Positions 41,203-46,812 of a stretch of DNA of 46,812 bases are shown one piece after another (within the stretch, counting starts at the first letter, position 1; the number at the start of each line of letters is the position of its first letter). The notes below the pieces were generated by a model. The model was not told the DNA's origin. It ran no database searches and worked only from the letters and a program-made list of their open reading frames with translations. The position numbers were made by a program, and so were the translations under genes. Origin of the DNA: Campylobacterales bacterium (GTDB taxonomy: Bacteria; Campylobacterota; Campylobacteria; Campylobacterales; QNZT01); contig JAMONX010000035.1 of the NCBI GenBank assembly GCA_027066435.1, positions 1 to 46,812 on the forward strand, read 5' to 3'.

Positions 41203-41267
41203 CAAATAAACTCAGGTTAATAGGAAAAATTTGATACAATATCTATAAAAATAATAGGATAACTGAT

Positions 41268-42308
41268 TTGAATTTTCTCTCTTTTGATTACCACGATCCG
41301 CTTTATGGAGCGATTCTTCTTGTAGCTATCATTTTTATACTCTCATTTTCGAGTTATTGGTTTGGAATAATAAAAAGCAGTAAAAATGAATCGAGTGTTA
41401 ATAAATTTATGAAAAAATTTGATCAATACTCAGGATTTAATGAATATAAAGAGATTATTCAAAGAAAAGATCTTCCTGCTGAGTCTGCAATTCTTATGGC
41501 ACTTACTTTTGAAAAGAGTGGTGAGTATGAGAAAACGATAGAGATTTATTCAGCAATTTTAAAGTCAGTCAAAGACCCTCAAAAAAGAAAAGATATCTTA
41601 ACCCTTTTGGGTAAGACCTATTATAAGGCTGGTTTTTTACAAAAATCAAGAGAAGTTCTTTTGGCATCTTTAAGGCTTTTTCCCAAAAATGAAGAAGCAC
41701 TTACATATTTGATAGTTATTTATGAAAATTTGCGAGAATATGATAAGGCTATTGATGTTTTAAATGTATTAGAAGAGCTAGGGAGTGAAGTAAAAGAGAA
41801 AAAACTCTATTTTGAAACACTATCTATTATCCACAATAAATCACTAAAAGATAAAAGAAAGATAAAAAAGCTTATAGATTTAGGGCTTGATAAAAAGATA
41901 GTGCAACGAAAACTATTTGAGTTTTTAAAGTTAAATAATCTCTCTATGCACTCGATTATATTGAAAGATTTTGATTTTAAAAATGTGATAGATTTAGTTT
42001 GGGATATGCGTTCAGATAGGTTTAGCAAAGAGCTTATTGAAAATAATAAGCTACTTTGCGAGATATTTTCTGCAAAAGGTGAACTCTACGATGCAACTGC
42101 AAGTGATATATTTGAGTTAAATACCCTTATAAAACTACATCTAGTAAATGATGATAGTGCGGATATGGAATTTAGATATACTTGCAAAGAGTGCAAAAAT
42201 GCTTTTCCATTATATTTTTATAGATGCCCAAAGTGTCAAAATATAAATGGTGCAGAGATAGGAACTATACTTACAAGGAGGCAATATGAAACAGGTTCAC
42301 TTGTATAG
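41268..42308 (+). CDS. LapB-like TPR protein with C-terminal rubredoxin-type zinc site
   Basis: The 346-residue protein has one N-terminal membrane helix (about 13-32), tetratricopeptide repeats (about 60-290) and a C-terminal metal site CKECKNAFPLYFYRCPKCQN. This order matches LapB (YciM), which with FtsH and LapC controls LpxC and so lipid A amount in enterobacteria. The role in this phylum is inference. The start is TTG with AGGA upstream. It overlaps rnhA by 23 bases and heads a block rnhA-rnc-aroC. Confidence 0.8.
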   Translation: MNFLSFDYHDPLYGAILLVAIIFILSFSSYWFGIIKSSKNESSVNKFMKKFDQYSGFNEYKEIIQRKDLPAESAILMALTFEKSGEYEKTIEIYSAILKSVKDPQKRKDILTLLGKTYYKAGFLQKSREVLLASLRLFPKNEEALTYLIVIYENLREYDKAIDVLNVLEELGSEVKEKKLYFETLSIIHNKSLKDKRKIKKLIDLGLDKKIVQRKLFEFLKLNNLSMHSIILKDFDFKNVIDLVWDMRSDRFSKELIENNKLLCEIFSAKGELYDATASDIFELNTLIKLHLVNDDSADMEFRYTCKECKNAFPLYFYRCPKCQNINGAEIGTILTRRQYETGSLV

Positions 42309-42723
42309 TGATGGTTCATCTTTAGGAAATCCAGGGTTTGGAGGCTATTGTGCAATCTTGAAATTTGGTGCTTATGAAAAGATTGTATGTGGGGGACAAA
42401 ACCCAGCTACAAATAATCAAATGGAATTAAAAGCAGTTATAGAAGGAATAAAAGCTATAAAAGAACCTTGTTCTATAACAGTTACTAGTGATTCGTCTTA
42501 TGTAGTTAAGGGTATTAACGAATGGCTTGAGGGGTGGATAAAAAAAGATTTTAAAAAGGTAAAAAATCCAGAACTTTGGAGAGAGTACAAAGCAGTTTCT
42601 GTAAAACATAAAGTTTTTGCTATTTGGGTAAAAGGGCATGCTGGACACCAAGAAAATGAAAAGTGTGATATGATTGCCAGAGGTGAGGCTGAAAAATTGC
42701 AAAAAAATGAGAGGATGCATTGA
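42286..42723 (+). CDS. rnhA: Ribonuclease HI
   Basis: The 145-residue enzyme degrades RNA in RNA-DNA hybrids. The catalytic carboxylates are seen in [12 protein letters not shown] (Asp), [12 protein letters not shown] (Glu), [11 protein letters not shown] (Asp) and near the end [13 protein letters not shown] (His and Asp). AAGGAGG precedes the ATG inside the lapB-like gene. It is coupled to rnc by a TGATG overlap. Confidence 0.95.
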   Translation: MKQVHLYSDGSSLGNPGFGGYCAILKFGAYEKIVCGGQNPATNNQMELKAVIEGIKAIKEPCSITVTSDSSYVVKGINEWLEGWIKKDFKKVKNPELWREYKAVSVKHKVFAIWVKGHAGHQENEKCDMIARGEAEKLQKNERMH

Positions 42724-43403
42724 TGGATAGATATAAAAAGCTAGAAGAGTGTTTGGGATATAGGTTTAAAGATATTGAACTTTTAACCGAGGCACTAACG
42801 CATAAAAGCTATAAACAAAATAAAAACAATGAAAGATTAGAATTTTTAGGGGATGCTGTACTTGATTTGATAGTTGGTGAATATCTCTTTAACAAATTTC
42901 CTGATGTTTGTGAAGGTGAGTTATCAAAACTTAGAGCTTCAATCGTAAATGAAAAAGGGTTCGAAAAAGTTGCAAAACATATAAATCTTGGTGAATATAT
43001 CTCTCTTTCTATAGCTGAAGAAAATAATAAAGGGAGAGAGAAAGCTTCAATTTTGTCAAATGCATTTGAAGCTCTTATTGGAGAAATTTATCTTGAATGT
43101 GGTTTGGAGACTGCAAAAAAAATTTCACTGAAATTAATCTTAGAAGTCTTTCCCAAAATTGATTTAGAGTCAATATTTAGAGATTATAAAACAACTTTGC
43201 AAGAAATTACACAAGCAACAGTTGGTGAAACACCAAAATATATTGTAGAGAGTTCAAGTGGCCCTGACCATCAAAAAGAGTTTATTATAGTTGTACAAAT
43301 TGACGATAAAATCATAGCAAGAGCAAAAGGTAAAAGTAAAAAAATAGCACAGCAAGAGGCAGCAAGATTGGCAATTGGGGTGCTAGAAAAGGAAAGCAAT
43401 TGA
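42723..43403 (+). CDS. rnc: Ribonuclease III
   Basis: The 226-residue double-strand RNA endonuclease has the signature [16 protein letters not shown], the second catalytic region [15 protein letters not shown] and a C-terminal dsRNA-binding domain (about 155-224; [28 protein letters not shown]). The start is the ATG overlapping the rnhA stop; an in-frame TTG lies 3 bases upstream. It overlaps aroC by 4 bases. Confidence 0.95.
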   Translation: MDRYKKLEECLGYRFKDIELLTEALTHKSYKQNKNNERLEFLGDAVLDLIVGEYLFNKFPDVCEGELSKLRASIVNEKGFEKVAKHINLGEYISLSIAEENNKGREKASILSNAFEALIGEIYLECGLETAKKISLKLILEVFPKIDLESIFRDYKTTLQEITQATVGETPKYIVESSSGPDHQKEFIIVVQIDDKIIARAKGKSKKIAQQEAARLAIGVLEKESN

Positions 43404-44482
43404 ATAGTTTTGGAAAAAGGTTTGTTTTCACAACATTTGGAGAGTCTCACGGAAAAGCTATTGGATGCATAGTTGATGGTGTTCCAGCTGGACTCTGCAT
43501 AGATGAAGATTATATTCAAAAAGAGCTAGATAGACGAAAACCTGGACAAAATGAGTTTGCAACAGCTAGAAAAGAGGGCGATAAAGTAGAGATATTAAGC
43601 GGTGTATTTGAGGGTAAAAGTACAGGAACTCCTATCGCCATGGTTATCTTTAACACAAATCAAAAAAGTAAAGATTATTCAAATATCAAAGATATATTTA
43701 GACCAGGTCATGCGGATTTTACCTATTTTCATAAATATGGCATAAGGGATTATAGAGGTGGGGGTAGAAGTAGTGCAAGGGAGACTGCATCTAGAGTAGC
43801 AGCTGGAGCCATTGCTAAATTGATGTTAAAAGAGCTTGATATCACGGTTAAGAGTGGAGTGTTGGCAATTGATGGGATAGAAGCACAAGATAGAGATTTT
43901 GAGTTTGCTAAAAATAGTGAAATTTATAGTTTATGCAAGAGCAAAGAAGAAGCTCAAAAAGAAGCAATTTTAAAAGCAAAGAATCTTCATGATTCTGTCG
44001 GTGGTGTTGTGCTTGTTAGAATTATAAATACACCTATTGGGCTAGGAGAACCTATTTACTATAAAATGGATTCACTTATTGCAGATGCGATGATGAGTAT
44101 AAATGCTGTAAAAGGTGTAGAGATAGGAGAGGGAGCAAATAGCTCACAAATGTTAGGCTCACAAAATAATGACTCAATAAGAGAAAATGGATTTACAACA
44201 AATCACAGCGGTGGAATTTTAGGTGGCATCACAAACGGAGATGCGATAGAGATAAAAGTCTATTTTAAACCCACCCCTTCTATATTTCAAACTCAACAAA
44301 GTGTAGATATCCATAACAATGAAGTAGAGTGTGCATTAAAAGGTCGCCATGATCCTTGTGTGGCTATTAGAGGCTCTATCGTTGCTGAGGCTATGGCAGC
44401 ACTTGTAACTGCAGATATGATTCTTTTAAATATGGGAAAAACTATAAATAGCATTAAGTCAATGTATTGTAAACAAGTATAA
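43400..44482 (+). CDS. aroC: Chorismate synthase
   Basis: The 360-residue FMN-dependent enzyme makes chorismate, the last step of the shikimate pathway. Signatures: [40 protein letters not shown] and [25 protein letters not shown] is also present. The start is TTG in [17 protein letters not shown], overlapping the rnc stop. No terminator hairpin is evident directly after the stop. Confidence 0.95.
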   Translation: MNSFGKRFVFTTFGESHGKAIGCIVDGVPAGLCIDEDYIQKELDRRKPGQNEFATARKEGDKVEILSGVFEGKSTGTPIAMVIFNTNQKSKDYSNIKDIFRPGHADFTYFHKYGIRDYRGGGRSSARETASRVAAGAIAKLMLKELDITVKSGVLAIDGIEAQDRDFEFAKNSEIYSLCKSKEEAQKEAILKAKNLHDSVGGVVLVRIINTPIGLGEPIYYKMDSLIADAMMSINAVKGVEIGEGANSSQMLGSQNNDSIRENGFTTNHSGGILGGITNGDAIEIKVYFKPTPSIFQTQQSVDIHNNEVECALKGRHDPCVAIRGSIVAEAMAALVTADMILLNMGKTINSIKSMYCKQV

Positions 44483-44646
44483 TATTATTTACTTTTAAGG
44501 CTTAAAAATGTTTCATAAAGTTACATAGATAGAGATATGGTAAAAAAAACTTTCATTTACGACTCAATTATTTTTTTTATTAAGAAAGAGTATCATAGAC
44601 TATAAGGGTAAGTATATTTTGTCTATTTTGTAAAAGATAGGCACTG

Positions 44647-44739
44647 ATGGATCCTTCAAATATGACTTTGAGAATGCTGTTCAGATTTGGTAAAAATCTG
44701 TTAAGAGTCGGTAACGACAATGTTAACTTTTTCTTATAG
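44647..44739 (+). CDS. Possible 30-residue leader peptide
   Basis: An ORF reads MDPSNMTLRMLFRFGKNLLR followed by VGNDNVNFFL. It has ATAGG before its ATG, and its stop TAG overlaps the AGGAG of the next gene, so translation could be coupled. Codon use (CTG, TTC, AAC, GAC) is less AT-biased than its neighbours. The same stretch also folds into short hairpins (CAGATTT/AAATCTG; GTC/GAC inside GTTAA/TTAAC), so a structured 5' leader rather than a coding one is an equal alternative. The rest of the 44483-44748 gap shows only AT-rich sequence with a possible TATAAG -10 near 44600. Confidence 0.35.
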   Translation: MDPSNMTLRMLFRFGKNLLRVGNDNVNFFL

Positions 44740-44748
44740 GAGATAAAA

Positions 44749-45033
44749 ATGAATTTATTTGTAAAAACAACTATTGCATCTATGGCAATTGCGGGCATGA
44801 TACACGCTGATACTATGCTTATTGGTGTTGATGCTGGTTTAACAATAGGTGGTGCTAGACTTGGTGTTGTAGCTGGAATCACAGGTGGTGAGGCAAGATC
44901 ATATACTGCACCAGGAAAATCAATTTCTTGTGGCTCAGCAGTTGTAGCAGTACGGTCAAATCCTTGTGCATATGTGCGTGAACCTTGTACGGTTGTTAAG
45001 CCACCATGTCATTACAATGCGTGTGGTAAGTAA
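44749..45033 (+). CDS. Small Cys-rich exported protein
   Basis: The 94-residue protein has a signal peptide (MNLFVKTTIASMAIAGMIHA-D), a glycine-rich hydrophobic segment (VDAGLTIGGARLGVVAGITG) and a C-terminal tail with five cysteines in SCGS, NPCA, EPCT, PPCH and NACG. It is likely secreted or membrane-associated and may bind metal or form disulfides. I do not recognise the family. AGGAG precedes the ATG and a strong terminator follows. Confidence 0.65.
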   Translation: MNLFVKTTIASMAIAGMIHADTMLIGVDAGLTIGGARLGVVAGITGGEARSYTAPGKSISCGSAVVAVRSNPCAYVREPCTVVKPPCHYNACGK

Positions 45034-45043
45034 ACATATGTAG

Positions 45044-45105
45044 ACTTGAAGCTAGAATTTAAATAAATACTAGGCTTCAAGTTACTTTTTACTACTTTTT
45101 TCTTA
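45044..45105 (+). terminator. Intrinsic terminator after the Cys-rich gene
   Basis: ACTTGAAGC pairs with GCTTCAAGT across an AT-rich loop that can extend the stem (CTAG/CTAG), followed by T-rich DNA (ACTTTTTACTACTTTTTTC). Confidence 0.7.
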
Positions 45106-45116
45106 TTATTAAGATA

Positions 45117-45773
45117 ATGAAAAAAGTAATAAAAAAAAATTGTCCATTATGTCAAAGTAGTAATTCCTTTTTATATGCAAGTGGGGAAGCTAGAACCTAC
45201 ATTCATTGTAGGTGTTGTGATTTAGTTTATGTTCCAATGAAATACTTTATTTCAAAAGAAGCTGAAAAAGAAAAATATGACAATCATCAAAACTCACCAC
45301 AAAATCAAGGCTACATAGATTTTTTAAATAAACTTTTAATACCTTTAAGAAAAAATCTTTTGCCAAACGCTATTGGACTTGATTTTGGTTCGGGTCCTGG
45401 ACCTACACTTTCAGTTATTATGCAAGAGTTAGGATATGAGATGAAGATTTATGATTACTTTTACCATGATGATAAAAAAGTTTTTGAGAAATCATATGAT
45501 TTTATAACAATAACAGAAGTAATTGAGCATTTGCATAATCCAATAGGAGAGATAAAAAAATTGTGGAATTGTCTAAATCCAGGTGGAAGCTTAGGTATAA
45601 TGACAGCATTTAGACCTGATTTGGAGATATTTAAAAGCTGGTACTACAAAAGAGATTTAACCCATGTGAGGTTTTTTACAAAAGAGACATTTCAGTGGCT
45701 TTCAAATGAACTTAATGCAGAGTTGTTTATACCGCAAAGTGGTGTTGTGATTTTAAAAAAAGAGAAAATATGA
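45117..45773 (+). CDS. SAM-dependent methyltransferase with N-terminal zinc ribbon
   Basis: The 218-residue protein starts with two cysteine pairs, CPLC and CRCC, about 22 residues apart, a small zinc ribbon, then a class I methyltransferase fold: motif I IGLDFGSGPGPTLS (about 86-99), FITITEVIEHLHNP (motif post-II/IV) and WNCLNPGGSLGIMTAF. Similar proteins act on cell-surface sugars or small molecules; the substrate is unknown. It has no clear ribosome binding site. It overlaps the TetR gene by 4 bases. Confidence 0.82.
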   Translation: MKKVIKKNCPLCQSSNSFLYASGEARTYIHCRCCDLVYVPMKYFISKEAEKEKYDNHQNSPQNQGYIDFLNKLLIPLRKNLLPNAIGLDFGSGPGPTLSVIMQELGYEMKIYDYFYHDDKKVFEKSYDFITITEVIEHLHNPIGEIKKLWNCLNPGGSLGIMTAFRPDLEIFKSWYYKRDLTHVRFFTKETFQWLSNELNAELFIPQSGVVILKKEKI

Positions 45774-46333
45774 CAAATCGTGACAAACTTTTAGATGCAA
45801 CATTTATTGAAGTTTATAAACATGGCTATTCTGGTGCAAGCACAGCTGCTATACTTAAAAGTGCAAAAGTACCAAAGGGTTCTATGTATCACCATTTTTC
45901 TTCAAAAAAAGAGTTGGTTTTAGGTATGGTAAAAGAGAGACTTATCCCTAAAGTGAGAGAATCATTTTACATAGAGCTACACGAAACAAGTAGAGCAGTT
46001 GATATTTTAAATTATCTTTTTAAAAAAATTAGTAAAAATGAGATGCTTGTAAAACATGGTTGTCCTCTTCATAAGCTGATGTTTGAGATGGGTACATTAG
46101 ATGATGAAATTACTGAGCTTTGTCATAATGAGTTTGTTTTTTTAACCGATAACTTAACTTTGATACTAGATTTAGGGAAACAAAATGCAGAGATAATAGA
46201 AAAAGATAGTAAATCTTTGGCAGAATTTATCATCATATCATCTTGGGGTGCACTTTCACGCTCTCCCAATCACTCTTCAAAAGAGCAATTTTTAAAAGAT
46301 ACCAAGCATATTATGGATTATATTAAAATATAA
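45770..46333 (+). CDS. TetR-family transcriptional regulator
   Basis: The 187-residue repressor has an N-terminal helix-turn-helix (about 5-50; GYSGASTAAILKSAKVPKGS, MYHHFSSKKEL) and a ligand domain containing KHGCPLHKLMFEMG. A conserved Gly-Cys-x-Leu at this place is shared with NemR/AcuR-like regulators that react with electrophiles or small acids, so a redox or electrophile signal is plausible. A 16-bp dyad just after the gene, before the AhpD-like gene, is the likely operator. Confidence 0.88.
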   Translation: MTNRDKLLDATFIEVYKHGYSGASTAAILKSAKVPKGSMYHHFSSKKELVLGMVKERLIPKVRESFYIELHETSRAVDILNYLFKKISKNEMLVKHGCPLHKLMFEMGTLDDEITELCHNEFVFLTDNLTLILDLGKQNAEIIEKDSKSLAEFIIISSWGALSRSPNHSSKEQFLKDTKHIMDYIKI

Positions 46334-46350
46334 GTCAAATTTCTCTACAA

Positions 46351-46366
46351 TAGACCGACCAGTCTA
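46351..46366. promoter_or_regulatory. TetR-type operator
   Basis: TAGACCGACCAGTCTA has matching TAGAC/GTCTA arms and resembles boxes of NemR-like TetR regulators. It lies right after a TACAAT (46346-46351) that can serve as -10 for the next gene, so binding would block initiation. Confidence 0.65.
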
Positions 46367-46382
46367 ATAATAAGGAATTAAT

Positions 46383-46812
46383 ATGTTTTTATATCAGCCA
46401 CCTATATCCAAAGAGATGGAAAAAATTCTCAAAGAAGTTAAAGAAAAATTTAAAATTGTACCACCGCACTGGGAGTTTTTAGCTTCTATCAATCCCAAAC
46501 GCTTTGAGATGTTTTTAAGAGAGATAAGTTATCTACAAAACCATACTTCTATAAATCCTAATTTTTTTGCTTTTTTAAGGCTTTTTGTTGCAAATAAAGA
46601 GGAGTTTTTTTATTGTAAATCTTTTAATACTAAGCTGCTTTTGGCAAAAGGCTATAAGAAGGAAGTTTTAAAAAGTATAAGGGAGGATATAAGTAAAATC
46701 CCTTTAGATGAGAGACATAAACTTTTAGCTACAAAAGCTGTAAAAGCAGTTTATCAACCTGCTGAATTTACATTAGATGATATTGAAACATTAAAAGCTA
46801 CATCATGGAGTG
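46383..46812 (+). CDS. AhpD/carboxymuconolactone decarboxylase-like protein, cut by window end
   Basis: At least 143 residues are visible, starting MFLYQPPISKEMEKILKEVK behind AAGGA. The helical pattern IVPPHWEFLASINPKRFEMF and FFYCKSFNTKLLLAKGY matches AhpD/CMD-fold proteins, but the usual C-x2-C-x3-H redox motif is reduced to one Cys (YCKSFN), so peroxidase chemistry is doubtful. It is probably the target of the TetR regulator upstream. Confidence 0.65.
   Translation, partial: MFLYQPPISKEMEKILKEVKEKFKIVPPHWEFLASINPKRFEMFLREISYLQNHTSINPNFFAFLRLFVANKEEFFYCKSFNTKLLLAKGYKKEVLKSIREDISKIPLDERHKLLATKAVKAVYQPAEFTLDDIETLKATSWS

Noticed and set aside
44580-44882. 100-residue minus-strand ORF
   Set aside because: It lies opposite the exported Cys-rich gene and its leader, has no ribosome binding site of note and resembles no family; shadow frame.

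Overview
The window reads as a chromosomal segment of a Campylobacterota (epsilonproteobacterial) organism, probably of the Sulfurimonas/Sulfurovum/Arcobacter type. The evidence is the strongly AT-rich sequence, a NavAb-type sodium channel with the same filter and S4 numbering as the Arcobacter channel, a CetA/CetB-like energy-taxis pair, a histidine kinase with an NMT1/THI5-type sensor, an unusual denitrification-type heme-copper NO reductase, and short overlapping operons with many TTG/GTG starts. No rRNA, tRNA or CRISPR array was seen.

Layout. 1-6.1 kb: end of an unknown gene, an LsrK autoinducer-2 kinase, a periplasmic peroxide-type locus (exported ankyrin protein and c-type cytochrome, divergent from a diheme peroxidase), then a phospholipase D lipoprotein operon. 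6.1-14.6 kb: anaerobic nucleotide reduction interwoven with signalling. nrdD lacks its glycyl-radical tail; a kinase/regulator pair and a PAS/chemoreceptor pair follow; then comes a 54-residue ORF that is the missing NrdD tail, overlapping nrdG. 14.6-19.3 kb: outer-membrane protein, MltB, AlkC, Qnr-like pentapeptide protein, DTW-domain tRNA enzyme, DUF445 protein. 19.3-19.8 kb: decayed cytosine-5 DNA methyltransferase. 19.8-25 kb: housekeeping prfA-rpsT and glmM-lspA plus a membrane M16 peptidase fusion. 25-28 kb: NO reductase-like operon behind an FNR-type site. 28-35.5 kb: two lipoproteins and a Cus-type RND efflux operon. 35.5-38.9 kb: acetyltransferase, sodium channel, chorismate mutase, amt-glnK. 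38.9-41.3 kb: a small accessory locus of a short RhuM-like protein and a convergent coiled-coil membrane protein, with related inverted repeats upstream of both. 41.3-44.5 kb: lapB-like gene, rnhA, rnc, aroC. 44.5-46.8 kb: Cys-rich exported protein with a possible leader ORF, methyltransferase, TetR regulator with its likely operator, and a truncated AhpD-like gene.

The most interesting points are: (1) a class III ribonucleotide reductase whose radical-bearing C-terminus is a separate gene 5.2 kb away, beside its activase; (2) paired 11-bp direct repeats at identical spacing before the -10 boxes of both the kinase gene and the PAS gene, suggesting one regulator controls both flanking transcription units and so possibly the NrdD tail and NrdG; (3) a heme-copper NO reductase lacking CuA cysteines in subunit II and the helix VI histidine in subunit I; (4) the RhuM-like/coiled-coil locus, whose inverted repeat recurs with matching promoter spacing before the dead methyltransferase 20 kb away.
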